A stretch of 64,000 nucleotides of DNA, from the NCBI RefSeq assembly GCF_000590885.1, contig NZ_JFHN01000053.1:124001-188000 (forward strand). Direction: 5' to 3'. A program made the translations under genes and the position numbers. Shown piece by piece: positions 38,716 to 48,452 of this stretch (the stretch's first letter is position 1; each line of letters starts with the position of its first letter). This stretch comes from Erwinia mallotivora. GTDB taxonomy: Bacteria; Pseudomonadota; Gammaproteobacteria; Enterobacterales; Enterobacteriaceae. The notes under the pieces were generated by a model. The model saw only the letters and a list, made by a program, of their open reading frames with translations, was not told the origin of the DNA and searched no databases.

Positions 38716-38825
38716 TGCCATTGAACTCCGTGCATTAACGTCATTCAATGCTGTCTGCGGCGGACCAGTTGCCGCCGTCCATAAACACCGATGCGTATGG
38801 ACGACGGGGTTCAGCCCTGATTTAT

Positions 38826-39323
38826 TCAGGCACGCAGATTGACGTTAATGGTTTCATGCATGCGGCCGGTTGGCACGCGGGTTTTTTCGCTATTGTTCTG
38901 GCGGTCGGCTACGTCCAGGATCTCCTGGTTGTTAACCAGCTCAGCCAGCGTGATGTTATTCAGGAAGTCGCTGATGCGCTCGCTGAGGTCGCGCCACAGA
39001 ACGTGAGTCAGGCAACGCTCTCCACCCTGGCAGCCTTCTTTACCCTGACATTTGGTGGCATCGACAGACTCATCCACGGCAGTGATCACCGCGCCAACCG
39101 CAATCTGACTGGATTCTTTACCCAACAGATAACCACCGCCGGGACCACGCACGCTGGCCACCAGGCCGTTTTTACGCAGGCGTGAGAACAGCTGTTCCAG
39201 GTAAGACAGGGAGATGCCCTGCCGCTCGGAAATATCAGCTAACGGCACCGGCCCTTCATGGGAGTGAAGCGCAACGTCGAGCATAGCAGTAACGGCATAG
39301 CGGCCTTTGGATGTCAGTCTCAT
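38826..39323 (-). CDS. iscR: Fe-S cluster sensing regulator IscR
   Basis: This 165-residue Rrf2-family protein starts [20 protein letters not shown], like E. coli IscR (162). It has an N-terminal winged HTH and the [2Fe-2S] ligands C92, C98, C104 and H107 at E. coli positions ([17 protein letters not shown]). Holo-IscR represses its own promoter; the apo form activates suf in E. coli. Both ligands and operators survive here, although the assembly genes downstream are lost, so the sensor would report on clusters made by another machinery. It is 110 bp upstream of iscS. Confidence 0.97.
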   Translation of the reverse strand: MRLTSKGRYAVTAMLDVALHSHEGPVPLADISERQGISLSYLEQLFSRLRKNGLVASVRGPGGGYLLGKESSQIAVGAVITAVDESVDATKCQGKEGCQGGERCLTHVLWRDLSERISDFLNNITLAELVNNQEILDVADRQNNSEKTRVPTGRMHETINVNLRA

Positions 39324-39390
39324 GGCGTAAACAACCTCAGTTTTACCCAGCTGTTGGGTGTTAACAAAAAGATAGACGCAAGTCTGACAT

Positions 39391-39463
39391 TCCTGAGTGA
39401 TTTGGTCAACTATTTAACCTGGTAAAACACTCAACTATTTAACCTGGTAATTTACTCAACTAT
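39391..39463 (-). promoter_or_regulatory. Three tandem type-1 IscR sites and iscR promoter
   Basis: Three 23-bp copies (39441-39463, 39416-39438, 39391-39413), each containing ATAGTTGA(C/G) on the minus strand, repeat at an exact 25-bp period. The copy nearest iscR supplies the -35 TTGACC (39404-39409). The element resembles the type-1 IscR motif bound by holo-IscR, and E. coli has two such sites here. Confidence 0.7.
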
Positions 39464-39478
39464 TGTGGTGCGCTGCAC

Positions 39479-40207
39479 TCACTTCTGCCCTTTGGGTTTT
39501 TCCAGCGACGAGAGCATACCCCGCAGGATATTCAGCTCATCCCGTTCCGGACGGGCACGGGTGAACAGGCGACGCATTTTGCTCATTACCTGTCCCGGAC
39601 TGCCTTCGCGGATAAAACCACTGCCCGTCATCATCTGTTCCATATGCTGGTAAAAACGTTCGAGATCTTCAACCAGCGGATAGGGAGAGGCGTCATACTC
39701 GGGCTGGGCTGCTTCCTGCCATTGCAGAAAGGCCATACGGACTTCATAAGCAATAATCTGCACCGCCATTGCCAGGTTCAGTGAACTGTATTCAGGATTT
39801 GCCGCTATCGCCAGGTGATAGTGGCACTTTTGCAGCTCTTCATTGGTCAGGCCAACACGCTCGCGGCCAAACACCAGTGCCACAGGTGCCTGCTGGCCCT
39901 CCTGCACGCTTTTCACCCCGCATTCACGTGGGTCAAGCATTGGCCAGGGGAGAGAACGGGAACGTGCGCTGGTGCCAACCACCAGGCTGCATCCCGCCAG
40001 CGCTTCATCCAGTGTGTCAACAATATGCGCCTCGCCAATCACATCGCTGGCACCAGCAGCCAGCGCAATTGCCTGGGAGTCGGGCTTAACCAGAGGATTA
40101 ACCAGATAAAGGTTGCTTAAACCCATTGTTTTCATAGCGCGGGCGACGGAACCCATGTTGCCGGTGTGAGACGTTTCCACCAGCACGATTCGGATGTTAT
40201 GCAGCAT
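39479..40207 (-). CDS. trmJ: tRNA (cytidine/uridine-32-2'-O)-methyltransferase TrmJ
   Basis: This 242-residue protein (E. coli 246) is a SPOUT-class enzyme. Motifs are [22 protein letters not shown] at the N-terminus and the SAM-knot segments [17 protein letters not shown] and [17 protein letters not shown]-terminal helical tail follows. It 2'-O-methylates residue 32 of several tRNAs. It lies upstream of iscR on the same strand and is divergent from suhB, as in E. coli. Confidence 0.96.
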   Translation of the reverse strand: MLHNIRIVLVETSHTGNMGSVARAMKTMGLSNLYLVNPLVKPDSQAIALAAGASDVIGEAHIVDTLDEALAGCSLVVGTSARSRSLPWPMLDPRECGVKSVQEGQQAPVALVFGRERVGLTNEELQKCHYHLAIAANPEYSSLNLAMAVQIIAYEVRMAFLQWQEAAQPEYDASPYPLVEDLERFYQHMEQMMTGSGFIREGSPGQVMSKMRRLFTRARPERDELNILRGMLSSLEKPKGQK

Positions 40208-40253
40208 AGTTATTCAGATCTGAGAGATAATTTGACGATGCTAACATATTTTA

Positions 40254-40282
40254 AGGACATTTGCCGTTCCTGCTGTTATAAT
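40254..40282 (+). promoter_or_regulatory. suhB promoter
   Basis: AGGACA (40254-40259) and a perfect TATAAT (40277-40282) are 17 bp apart, giving a start near 40289 and a leader of about 37 nt before the suhB ATG. Confidence 0.6.
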
Positions 40283-40325
40283 CCGCGCCGTTTTCCCGTT
40301 CTTTAACATCCAGTGAGAGAGACCA

Positions 40326-41129
40326 ATGCATCCGATGCTCAACATCGCCGTGCGCGCTGCGCGCAAGGCCGGAAATTTAATTGCCCGGAGTTACGAAACC
40401 CCGGACGCCGTCGAAGCCAGCCAGAAAGGCAGCAATGACTTCGTTACCAATGTTGATCGCGACGCCGAGCGCCTGATTATTGAGGTGATCCGCAAGTCTT
40501 ACCCGAAACACACCATTATTACTGAAGAGAGTGGTGAACTGGCCGGGGAAGACCAGGATGTGCAATGGGTTATCGATCCACTGGATGGCACCACCAACTT
40601 CATCAAACGTCTGCCCCACTTTTCTGTTTCTATTGCGGTACGCATCACAGGCCGTAACGAAGTCGCCGTGGTTTACGATCCCATGCGCAATGAGCTGTTC
40701 AGCGCGGTACGTGGTCAGGGCGCTCAGCTCAATGGCTACCGACTGCGCGGCAGCAGTGCCCGCGATCTGGATGGCACTATCCTGGCGACCGGCTTTCCGT
40801 TCAAAATGAAGCAACATGCCACACCTTACATCAACATCCTGGGCAAACTCTTTACCCAGTGCGCTGATTTTCGTCGTAATGGTTCCGCCGCGCTTGATCT
40901 GGCCTATGTTGCCGCAGGCCGGGTGGATGGCTATTTTGAAATCGGTCTTAAACCCTGGGATTTTGCCGCCGGAGAACTGCTGGTGCGTGAAGCCGGTGGT
41001 CTGGTCACCGACTTCGTTGGCGGACATGGCTATCTGACTTCGGGCAACATCATTGCGGGTAATCCTCGCGTGGTGAAATCGATGCTGGCCACCATGCGTG
41101 ATGAGCTGAGCGAAGCGTTAAAACGCTGA
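40326..41129 (+). CDS. suhB: Inositol-1-monophosphatase / antitermination factor SuhB
   Basis: This 267-residue protein equals E. coli SuhB in length. The metal-site motifs EESGE, DPLDGTTNF and the C-terminal KPWDFAAGELLVREAGG are intact. It hydrolyses inositol monophosphates in vitro. Its main role in E. coli is in the rRNA transcription antitermination complex with NusA. GAGAG precedes the ATG. It is divergent from trmJ. Confidence 0.97.
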   Translation: MHPMLNIAVRAARKAGNLIARSYETPDAVEASQKGSNDFVTNVDRDAERLIIEVIRKSYPKHTIITEESGELAGEDQDVQWVIDPLDGTTNFIKRLPHFSVSIAVRITGRNEVAVVYDPMRNELFSAVRGQGAQLNGYRLRGSSARDLDGTILATGFPFKMKQHATPYINILGKLFTQCADFRRNGSAALDLAYVAAGRVDGYFEIGLKPWDFAAGELLVREAGGLVTDFVGGHGYLTSGNIIAGNPRVVKSMLATMRDELSEALKR

Positions 41130-41148
41130 TCCCTCCTCCGCTTGCCGT

Positions 41149-41175
41149 CGGGCCGTTGGCATTGCCACAGGCCCG
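41149..41175. terminator. Hairpin between suhB and zevB
   Basis: CGGGCC (41149-41154) pairs with GGCCCG (41170-41175) between convergent genes. No T tract on either side, so activity is uncertain. Confidence 0.35.
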
Positions 41176-41181
41176 GCTGCA

Positions 41182-42183
41182 TTAATTCAATAATACTGGC
41201 CGGATACCGCCGGATATCGCCGGTTGGGCCGTCAGCCACAACAACACGCCCACCCCCATCAGCACCATCCCTCCCGCCAGGGAGAGACACGACCAGCCCA
41301 CTTTCCGCCAGCGGGCCTGTGGCATATTCCGACTCAGTTTCACTGCCAGCGCACGGGACACCTGCACCAGCAGGGCCATTGCGGATACCGTCATCGCTGT
41401 GCCCACCGCCATTGCCAGCGCTGAAAGCACACCCCACAGATAGACACCGATCACTTTTGAAAATAACAGCATCATAATCGCGCCGGAGCAGGGCCTGAGC
41501 CCCATTGACAGCACCACGATTATTTTGGTTCTGCCACTGACCGCCTTGTCGAGCATCCCGCTGTCAGGCACATGCTGGTGGCCGCATCCACAGGTCGCGC
41601 TGTGCTGATGGTCATGTGGCACAATCCGCCGGATAGTGAGAGTTTGCGTTGTCCGCAGCACCCGAATAATTTTTCCCAGTGCTCGCCAGCACAGCCAGGC
41701 TCCCAGGCCAGTAACCAGCAGATAGCTGGCCTTCTCCAGCCAGAAGCTACTGAGATGAAGCTGACGGGATGACAGTTGCAATATCACCAGCATTACCGTA
41801 ACCAGTGCAATCGCCACCCCACCCTGCACCACGGCAGCAGCCAGGGTCAGTTGCAGACTGGTTTTTACCTTCGTCGGATGCGTTGCCAGAAAGGTGGCGA
41901 TAACGACTTTGCCATGACCCGGCCCCAGCGCATGTAACACGCCGTATACCAGGCTGAAGCCCATCAGCGTCAGCCCGGCCTGATGGGGATGTGTGGCGAC
42001 CTGTTGCAGCAGGATGGTCATTTGCTGATGCAGCGATTTCTGCCAGAGAATGCTTTGCAACAGGATTTGTGGCCAGTGCAGCCAGGCGGCCACGCCGGTC
42101 ATCAGCAGAAGCACCAGCAGCAGTATCAGCGGCCAGAGATGTCGCCAGCCAACAGATTTTGACGGCAGAATAGTTACTGACAT
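41182..42183 (-). CDS. zevB: NicO-family metal transporter, ZevB-like
   Basis: This 333-residue protein has six or more membrane helices. The NicO/RcnA-type motif HALGPGHGKVV and a second signature SMGLRPCSGAIMMLLF are present. A cytoplasmic loop rich in His and Cys (HDHQHSATCGCGHQH) likely binds metal. It follows and overlaps (10 bp) a DUF1007 gene. That pair is known as zevA-zevB in Haemophilus, where it serves zinc uptake; related pairs are annotated as nickel/cobalt transporters. Metal identity and direction are inferred only from this pairing. Confidence 0.75.
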   Translation of the reverse strand: MSVTILPSKSVGWRHLWPLILLLVLLLMTGVAAWLHWPQILLQSILWQKSLHQQMTILLQQVATHPHQAGLTLMGFSLVYGVLHALGPGHGKVVIATFLATHPTKVKTSLQLTLAAAVVQGGVAIALVTVMLVILQLSSRQLHLSSFWLEKASYLLVTGLGAWLCWRALGKIIRVLRTTQTLTIRRIVPHDHQHSATCGCGHQHVPDSGMLDKAVSGRTKIIVVLSMGLRPCSGAIMMLLFSKVIGVYLWGVLSALAMAVGTAMTVSAMALLVQVSRALAVKLSRNMPQARWRKVGWSCLSLAGGMVLMGVGVLLWLTAQPAISGGIRPVLLN

Positions 42184-42821
42184 GTCAGAGTCACCGTCTG
42201 GGCAAACTGCCTGCCAAGATCCATCTCTGCCGGCGGCGCATCGGCCTTGTCCAGCGACAGCGCGTAAGCTTTCATTGAAGCATCGGCTTTTGGGGTGTGC
42301 AGAGTCAACTTACACTGCTGCGCCAGGTCGGCGGGAAGGTGCAAAAATTTTTCAGAATCGTAATACATATCAACAAAGTAAGTCGGATCAAAAGTGGAAA
42401 ACGTGTAGCGCTGACCGGCCAGTGGCTGCGGTTGGCCCAACGGTAAAATAAACTCCAACACGGCTTTATGTCCCTCTCTGAAAAGCTGATATTCCGGAGG
42501 CAGGTTGTAAAACTTCACTGCCTTACCTTCATGCCAGAACTCGCTGAAATAGTGCTGACCAAGCACATTAGCCATTACTTCAGCCGCCAGTTTTTTCCAT
42601 ACGGGCGAACCCGGTTGCGCTTTACCTGCATCGTAGAGCAGGTCGGCAGAGGTTATCTCATCCATGACCCAGTGCATTTTCAGTCCGGTCAGTTGGTTAC
42701 CTTTGTGTACCGGCGTCAACTGCATCGCAATAAAGCTGTGGGGATGGCTCCATGCCAGCGGCGTTGTCAGCAGCATAACTGCCGCGATCGCCCGTCTGAA
42801 AAATACGTTATAACATAACAA
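42174..42821 (-). CDS. zevA: DUF1007 periplasmic protein, ZevA-like
   Basis: This 215-residue protein has a cleavable signal peptide (TTPLAWSHPHSFI; the mature N-terminus HPHSF may bind metal). DUF1007 landmarks follow: LTGLKMHWVMDEITSADLLYD, FFWEHE-like FSEFWHEGKAVKF and FSTFDPTYFVDMYYD. It overlaps zevB and is probably its periplasmic partner. The pair replaces the E. coli genes between suhB and csiE. Confidence 0.75.
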   Translation of the reverse strand: MLCYNVFFRRAIAAVMLLTTPLAWSHPHSFIAMQLTPVHKGNQLTGLKMHWVMDEITSADLLYDAGKAQPGSPVWKKLAAEVMANVLGQHYFSEFWHEGKAVKFYNLPPEYQLFREGHKAVLEFILPLGQPQPLAGQRYTFSTFDPTYFVDMYYDSEKFLHLPADLAQQCKLTLHTPKADASMKAYALSLDKADAPPAEMDLGRQFAQTVTLTCQ

Positions 42822-42960
42822 ATCTTATTCCTTCCTGTTATCTGGAAAAAAATTCTGTGACCTGTCCTGAAAGACGTGAATAAATCTGACCGACCCGAAA
42901 TCATCCCGCTACTGTCGGACTATCCTTAGCGTTGTCTTTCTTTCACCTGGATTGCAGACG

Positions 42961-44229
42961 ATGAGTTTATCCCCCCAAAATCCCTCTGCTTTCTCCCGTT
43001 CTCAACGTCACTGCCATCTGCTGTTATTACTTTATCTTCCGGATACCACGGTCACCCTGGCGTCACTGTGCCAGTTGAATCAGGTGGAGCAATCCGTCAC
43101 CCGGCAAGATATAGCGGAGGTGGCAGCAGAAATCCAGCGCTATCACCGTCTTGTCCTCGACCAGGATACGCGGGGAGACTATCGGATCGACGGTAAGGAG
43201 CTGGATCAACGATTGTGCCTGCTGCACTGGCTACGCCGTGCAATTCGCCAGTCACCGGATTTTATTCAGCACTATTTCGCGCCTGGCGTTAAACGGCAGT
43301 TGAAACGACAGGGTTTCGCAAAAGCGCTGTATGACGATCGTAATCTCCAGGCGCTGGTCGGGCATTGCGCCAGGGGACTGTCACGGGATTTCAGCGATCG
43401 CGATCGCCAGTTTCTTCCGCTTTTTATCCAGCATTCACTGGCGCGCTGCATTGCTACGGAATTCAGTGACGCTCAACTGGCGTGGCTGTCAGTTCGTCCT
43501 GAGTATCAGCTTGCTCTGGAAATAGTGCAGCACTGGCAGAAACGCTGCAAAACCACCCCGGACGCCAGCGAGGCCAGTTTATTCGCTTTGGTGTTCAGTC
43601 AGTTGTATGCACCCGTTGCAGATAAGGTCCATCATCCGCACGAGCATCAACTGCTCTCTGCGGTTCGCAGGATGATTGAACGCTTTCAGCAGCTTTCAAC
43701 GCTGCATTTCAGTGACGAACAGGGACTTTGCGCCCAGCTTTATACCCATCTTGCCCAGGCGCTGGAGCGTAATCTGTTTGCTATTGGCATTGACAACAGT
43801 CTGACAGAAGAGGTGGTGCGCCTCTATCCACGATTGCTACGAACCACGCGTGAAGCGGTGTCAGAGGTTGAACTGCTTTATAAGCTGCGCTTTTCACAGG
43901 AAGAGCTGGTACTGATTGCGGTGATTTTTGGTGCGTGGTTGATGCAGGAAAATGCATTACAGGAAAAACAGGTGCTGTTGCTGACCGGAAAGGATCGCCA
44001 GCTGGAGCTGGAAGTTGAACGCCAACTGCGTGAGCTGACCTTACTACCGCTGAATATTAAATATCTCGATGTGGAAACTTATCAACGAGACAGTGCGCCC
44101 AAAGGCACTGCGCTGGTCATATCACCCTACGCCACGCCATTGCCACTCTATTCCCCGCCGCTGATCCATGCTGAGCTTCCGTTACAGAATCAGCAGCAGC
44201 AGCGGATTAAAAACTTGCTGGAGTCGTAA
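42961..44229 (+). CDS. csiE: Stationary-phase-inducible protein CsiE
   Basis: I take ATG at 42961 (MSLSPQNPSAFSRSQRH; 422 residues) rather than a TTG 9 bp upstream. The protein is colinear with E. coli CsiE (426). It has an N-terminal HTH-like region (LYLPDTTVTLASLCQLNQV) and two PRD-like modules that contain the histidines seen in PTS-responsive regulators (HHPHEHQLLSAV). In E. coli csiE is induced in stationary phase by RpoS and cAMP-CRP; its function is unknown. It is convergent with glyA. Confidence 0.9.
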   Translation: MSLSPQNPSAFSRSQRHCHLLLLLYLPDTTVTLASLCQLNQVEQSVTRQDIAEVAAEIQRYHRLVLDQDTRGDYRIDGKELDQRLCLLHWLRRAIRQSPDFIQHYFAPGVKRQLKRQGFAKALYDDRNLQALVGHCARGLSRDFSDRDRQFLPLFIQHSLARCIATEFSDAQLAWLSVRPEYQLALEIVQHWQKRCKTTPDASEASLFALVFSQLYAPVADKVHHPHEHQLLSAVRRMIERFQQLSTLHFSDEQGLCAQLYTHLAQALERNLFAIGIDNSLTEEVVRLYPRLLRTTREAVSEVELLYKLRFSQEELVLIAVIFGAWLMQENALQEKQVLLLTGKDRQLELEVERQLRELTLLPLNIKYLDVETYQRDSAPKGTALVISPYATPLPLYSPPLIHAELPLQNQQQQRIKNLLES

Positions 44230-44259
44230 TGTGTAATCTGTTCAGCGCCATGATCAAAC

Positions 44260-44280
44260 AGCGGGACAAAATGTCCCGCT
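44260..44280. terminator. Bidirectional hairpin between csiE and glyA
   Basis: AGCGGGACA (44260-44268) pairs with TGTCCCGCT (44272-44280), a 9-bp stem with a 3-nt loop between convergent genes. Confidence 0.6.
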
Positions 44281-44301
44281 GATATTTCGGCTCGGTGCGG
44301 T

Positions 44302-45555
44302 TTACGCGTAAACCGGGAAGCGTTCGCAGATTTCAAGCACCTGCTTTTTGACGCGCTCCTGAACACCCTGATCGTTGATATTATCGAGGATATCGCTGAT
44401 CCAGCCAGCCAGCTCACGCACTTCGGCCTCTTTAAAGCCACGACGGGTGACTGCCGGAGAACCAATGCGAATGCCAGATGTGACAAACGGGCTTTTTGGA
44501 TCGTTCGGCACGCTGTTTTTGTTAACCGTGATATTGGCACGGCCCAGAGCCGCATCAGCCTCTTTACCGGTCAGGTTTTTATCAACCAAATCAAGCAGGA
44601 AAAGGTGGTTATGCGTGCCGCCGGAAACGACATTGTAACCACGCGCCAGAAACACCTCTACCATCGCTTTGGCGTTTTTCGCAACCTGCTGCTGATACAC
44701 TTTGAACTCCGGCTCCATCGCTTCTTTCAGCGCTACCGCTTTACCGGCAATCACATGCATCAGCGGGCCGCCCTGACCACCAGGGAAAACCGCTGAGTTC
44801 AGTTTCTTATAAAAATCTTCGTCGCCACCTTTCGCCAGAATCAGACCGCCACGTGGACCCGCCAGCGTTTTGTGCGTGGTAGTGGTGACAATGTGAGCGT
44901 GTGGAACCGGGTTTGGATAAACGTCTGCGGCAATCAGGCCGGCAACGTGCGCCATATCGACAAACAGGTAAGCACCGATGCTGTCGGCAATTTCACGCAT
45001 TTTTGCCCAGTCACAAACGCCAGAATAGGCAGAGAACCCGCCAATAATCATTTTCGGTTTGTGCTTCTGCGCCTGTGCAGCCAGATCGTCATAATCGATT
45101 TTACCGCTGTCATCAATGCCATAAGGCACCACATTATACAGTTTGCCGGAGAGGTTGACCGGAGAACCATGAGTCAGATGGCCGCCGTGTGCGAGGTTCA
45201 TCCCAAGGATGGTATCGCCGGGTTGCAACAGGGCAGTGTAAACCGCGAAATTAGCCTGTGAACCGGAGTGCGGCTGGACGTTAGCATAGTCAGCGCCAAA
45301 CAGCGCTTTGGCACGGTCAATCGCCAGCTGTTCGACAATATCAACATATTCACAGCCACCGTAGTAGCGTTTGCCCGGATAGCCTTCGGCGTATTTGTTG
45401 GTCAGCTGAGATCCCTGTGCCTGCATCACTCGCGGACTGGTGTAATTTTCCGAAGCAATCAGTTCAATATGCTCTTCCTGACGCACTTTCTCCTGCTCCA
45501 TTGCCTGCCATAATTCGGCATCATAATCGGCAATATTCATATCACGCTTTAACAT
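44302..45555 (-). CDS. glyA: Serine hydroxymethyltransferase
   Basis: This 417-residue protein equals E. coli GlyA in length. The PLP lysine is in [16 protein letters not shown] (here [11 protein letters not shown]). HSGSQAN and the C-terminal ERFPVYA are present. It converts serine and tetrahydrofolate to glycine and 5,10-methylene-THF, supplying one-carbon units for purine synthesis (purL lies in the same window). AGGAG precedes the ATG. In E. coli the divergent neighbour is hmp; here it is absent, and glnB follows upstream on the same strand. Confidence 0.98.
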   Translation of the reverse strand: MLKRDMNIADYDAELWQAMEQEKVRQEEHIELIASENYTSPRVMQAQGSQLTNKYAEGYPGKRYYGGCEYVDIVEQLAIDRAKALFGADYANVQPHSGSQANFAVYTALLQPGDTILGMNLAHGGHLTHGSPVNLSGKLYNVVPYGIDDSGKIDYDDLAAQAQKHKPKMIIGGFSAYSGVCDWAKMREIADSIGAYLFVDMAHVAGLIAADVYPNPVPHAHIVTTTTHKTLAGPRGGLILAKGGDEDFYKKLNSAVFPGGQGGPLMHVIAGKAVALKEAMEPEFKVYQQQVAKNAKAMVEVFLARGYNVVSGGTHNHLFLLDLVDKNLTGKEADAALGRANITVNKNSVPNDPKSPFVTSGIRIGSPAVTRRGFKEAEVRELAGWISDILDNINDQGVQERVKKQVLEICERFPVYA

Positions 45556-45668
45556 CCGCTTCTCCTGACTCTGCTAACTACTGTTCGGCTTTGAATGGCC
45601 CATAGGGGCGAAGGCAAACAGTGTAAACCGTTTTGCCTGCCGACTGCCAGCCGCAAAGCATGCTTTTT

Positions 45669-45684
45669 ACGCAATCGTTTGGCT
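45669..45684 (-). promoter_or_regulatory. PurR box upstream of glyA
   Basis: ACGCAATCGTTTGGCT matches the PurR operator ACGCAAACGTTTTCGT at most positions. It lies 114 bp upstream of the glyA start, where E. coli glyA also has a PurR site. Confidence 0.6.
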
Positions 45685-45784
45685 CCAGCCGTGGCAAGCC
45701 TTTGATGCTATTTTTCAGCCGCCTGGCGTTCAGGACATTTGATCATCCACTTGATGCGAAATTTTCATCATCGTCATGAAAAGC

Positions 45785-45826
45785 GCAGTGACAACACCCT
45801 TAATGTTCAAGGGGTATTGTCACTGC
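45785..45826. repeat. Long near-perfect inverted repeat between glyA and glnB
   Basis: GCAGTGACAA-ACCC-TT on the left pairs with AAGGGGTATTGTCACTGC on the right, an imperfect stem of about 17 bp around a 7-nt loop. It sits next to the glnB terminator and may act as a second terminator or mRNA-stabilising structure. Confidence 0.6.
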
Positions 45827-45836
45827 CTGTTAAAGC

Positions 45837-45873
45837 AAAAAGGGCAGATATCCTCAGACACCTGCCCTTTTTT
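45837..45873 (-). terminator. Terminator of glnB
   Basis: A stem of about 11 bp (AAAAAGGGCAG with CTGCCCTTTTTT) is flanked by A on one side and T6 on the other, so it can terminate from either strand. It ends 22 bp after the glnB stop. Confidence 0.85.
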
Positions 45874-45894
45874 AAATCCGGCCTCTGGCCAGAA

Positions 45895-46245
<351 letters not shown>

Positions 46246-46375
46246 TTACACCCCCCTCGGCCGGAAGGTAATTATCACAGTATAAGTGCAGCGGACAGCG
46301 CCCGCAGCGGGGGTCTGTCTCCATTTTCAGGACGCCTAAGCTACCATATCCTGTGAACTTAGCGGCAGGAAAAAA

Positions 46376-47710
46376 CTACACTTTAAAATCAGACGCATCC
46401 AGTTCATGGCGCGACAGTAACTTATAAAACTCCGTGCGATTGCGTCCGGCAAGTCGTGCAGCGTGCGTGACATTCCCTTTAGTCATCTGTAACAGTTTAC
46501 GCAGGTAATTCAGTTCAAACTGGTTTCTTGCTTCAGCAAAGGTGGGCAGAGCGGTGTTTTCACCCGCCAGCGCCTGCTCAACCAGCGCTTCACCGATCAC
46601 CGGCGCAGAGGTCAGTGCCACACACTGCTCAATAACATTGACCAGCTGACGTACATTACCCGGCCAGCTGGCAGCCACCAGCCGTTTCATGGCATCGGTG
46701 GAAAAGCTGCGAACGAAGGGTTTATGCCGCTCCGCCGCCTGCCTGAGCAGATGGTTTGCCAACAGCGGAATATCTTCCGCACGCTCGTGTAGCGCCGGGA
46801 TTTTCAGATTGACCACATTCAGCCGGTAAAACAAATCTTCCCGAAACTCTTTCTTTTCCATGGCCTTGGGCAGATCGCGATGGGTGGCGGAAAGAATACG
46901 CACATTGATGTCAACATCGTGATTACTGCCCAGCGGGCGCACTTTTCGTTCCTGTAGCACGCGCAACAGTTTGACCTGGAGCGTTGGCGGCATGTCACCA
47001 ATTTCATCAAGAAATAACGTACCGCCCTCGGCGGCCTGAAACAGGCCTTCACGGTTGCTGACCGCCCCGGTAAATGCCCCTTTCGCATGACCAAACAGCT
47101 CTGACTCCAGCAGCTGTTCTGGCAAAGCACCACAGTTAATGGCAATAAACGCGTTGCCTGCTCGCGGGCTGGCGGCATGAATAGCCTGAGCCAGAATCTC
47201 TTTGCCCGTGCCGCTCTGCCCGTTAATCAGCACGCTGACATCTGACTGAGCAACCATTCTCGCCTGCTCCAGCATACGCAGCATCAGCGGGCTGCGGGTC
47301 ACAATGCTTTCCCGCCAGGCATCATCACTGGCTGGCGCGCGGTGAGCCAGCGCCTGGTCGATAGCGCTGTACAAGGCATCGCGATCCACCGGTTTGGTGA
47401 GAAAACTGTACACGCCCTGCTGGGTGGCCGATACCGCATCAGGAATAGAGCCGTGGGCTGTGAGAATGATCACTGGCATGCCGGGCTGGATCTTCTGAAT
47501 TTCACTGAACAGCGCCAGACCATCCATTTCGTCCATCCGCAGGTCGCTGATCACCAGATCGGTCTTCTCACGCGGCAGGATGCGCAACGCTTCCGGTCCA
47601 CTTTCCGCCGTAAGCACGCGAAAACCTTCACTGCCCAGTCGCATTCCCAGAAGCTTGAGCAGGCTGGGATCGTCATCCACCAGCAGCAACGTTGCCGATC
47701 TCTTTCTCAT
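46376..47710 (-). CDS. glrR: Sigma-54-dependent response regulator GlrR (QseF)
   Basis: This 444-residue protein equals E. coli GlrR in length. The receiver domain carries the phospho-acceptor Asp in [14 protein letters not shown]. The AAA+ domain carries the sigma-54 contact motif GAFTGA ([12 protein letters not shown]) and Walker [13 protein letters not shown]. The C-terminal Fis-type HTH is [23 protein letters not shown]. It activates glmY and rpoE in E. coli. Its start overlaps the qseG stop by 4 bp. The likely GlmY target with matching binding sites lies nearby (49954-50415). Confidence 0.97.
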   Translation of the reverse strand: MRKRSATLLLVDDDPSLLKLLGMRLGSEGFRVLTAESGPEALRILPREKTDLVISDLRMDEMDGLALFSEIQKIQPGMPVIILTAHGSIPDAVSATQQGVYSFLTKPVDRDALYSAIDQALAHRAPASDDAWRESIVTRSPLMLRMLEQARMVAQSDVSVLINGQSGTGKEILAQAIHAASPRAGNAFIAINCGALPEQLLESELFGHAKGAFTGAVSNREGLFQAAEGGTLFLDEIGDMPPTLQVKLLRVLQERKVRPLGSNHDVDINVRILSATHRDLPKAMEKKEFREDLFYRLNVVNLKIPALHERAEDIPLLANHLLRQAAERHKPFVRSFSTDAMKRLVAASWPGNVRQLVNVIEQCVALTSAPVIGEALVEQALAGENTALPTFAEARNQFELNYLRKLLQMTKGNVTHAARLAGRNRTEFYKLLSRHELDASDFKV

Positions 47711-48450
47711 GGCTGGCTGGTATCCTCTGTGCTGTTATGCGGTGAAAGGTTTTCTGTCGAGCCGCTTTTTTCCGGATGACCGTTATCCGTACTGTCAGCA
47801 GAGCGACGCGACGACAGCTGACGTTCAATATCGGTCAGCCTCTCCAGTTTACGGCGGGTGAGGTTCAGTTCTTTGTTCAAGGTAAGCTGCTGCTGACGCA
47901 GGGCATCAAGCTGTGCATCGCTTCCCTGTTGCAGATGATGATAGCGCATACGCTCTTCTGACAGCTGTAACTGCCCCATCTGGTCGTCCCACCAGAGCTG
48001 CATCAGCGGCCGGACAGCGGCCGGATAACGCTGGCTGAAAGTATCCAGCCGTTGCAGATATTCCCGGCGTTCCAGCGGCGTGACGTTGCCGTTGGCCAAC
48101 AGCACACCCTGTTTAAAAGCGCTCTGCCAGTTATCATCCGGCCAGTTACGCGCCTCACTTCGAGCGTCGGCTGCTGAGAGCCTGGCGGCACAATCCATAG
48201 CCCGCAGCCAGTAAAGCGCATTCCCGGTAACAGCCTCATCATCAGCAGGCCAGATGCGATCGCATGGCACCTGCTGGTAATCGAGAACTTTGCTTTCCGG
48301 TTCGATCAGGGTGCGATGTTTAGCCGCTGTCGGGGGAACGGTACTATTGCTGTGACAGGCGGTAAGTAATGTCGTCAGAAACGCCGCCGTGATAGCTGTT
48401 GCAATGCGAGGAAAACACTTCACGGCGGCAGAAAAGACATGCGTTGTCAT
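47707..48450 (-). CDS. qseG: Outer-membrane lipoprotein QseG (YfhG)
   Basis: This 247-residue protein has a lipoprotein signal peptide with lipobox LLTAC. A helical periplasmic domain contains a C-terminal coiled coil (QQQLTLNKELNLTRRKLERL). In E. coli it contacts GlrK in the periplasm and stimulates its kinase activity. It lies between glrK (2 bp gap) and glrR (4-bp overlap), so the three are one operon. Confidence 0.93.
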   Translation of the reverse strand: MTTHVFSAAVKCFPRIATAITAAFLTTLLTACHSNSTVPPTAAKHRTLIEPESKVLDYQQVPCDRIWPADDEAVTGNALYWLRAMDCAARLSAADARSEARNWPDDNWQSAFKQGVLLANGNVTPLERREYLQRLDTFSQRYPAAVRPLMQLWWDDQMGQLQLSEERMRYHHLQQGSDAQLDALRQQQLTLNKELNLTRRKLERLTDIERQLSSRRSADSTDNGHPEKSGSTENLSPHNSTEDTSQP

Positions 48451-48452
48451 TA

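Noticed and set aside
40377..41027. 216-codon minus-strand frame inside suhB
   Set aside because: Antisense shadow of a well-conserved gene; no start signals or recognisable domain.
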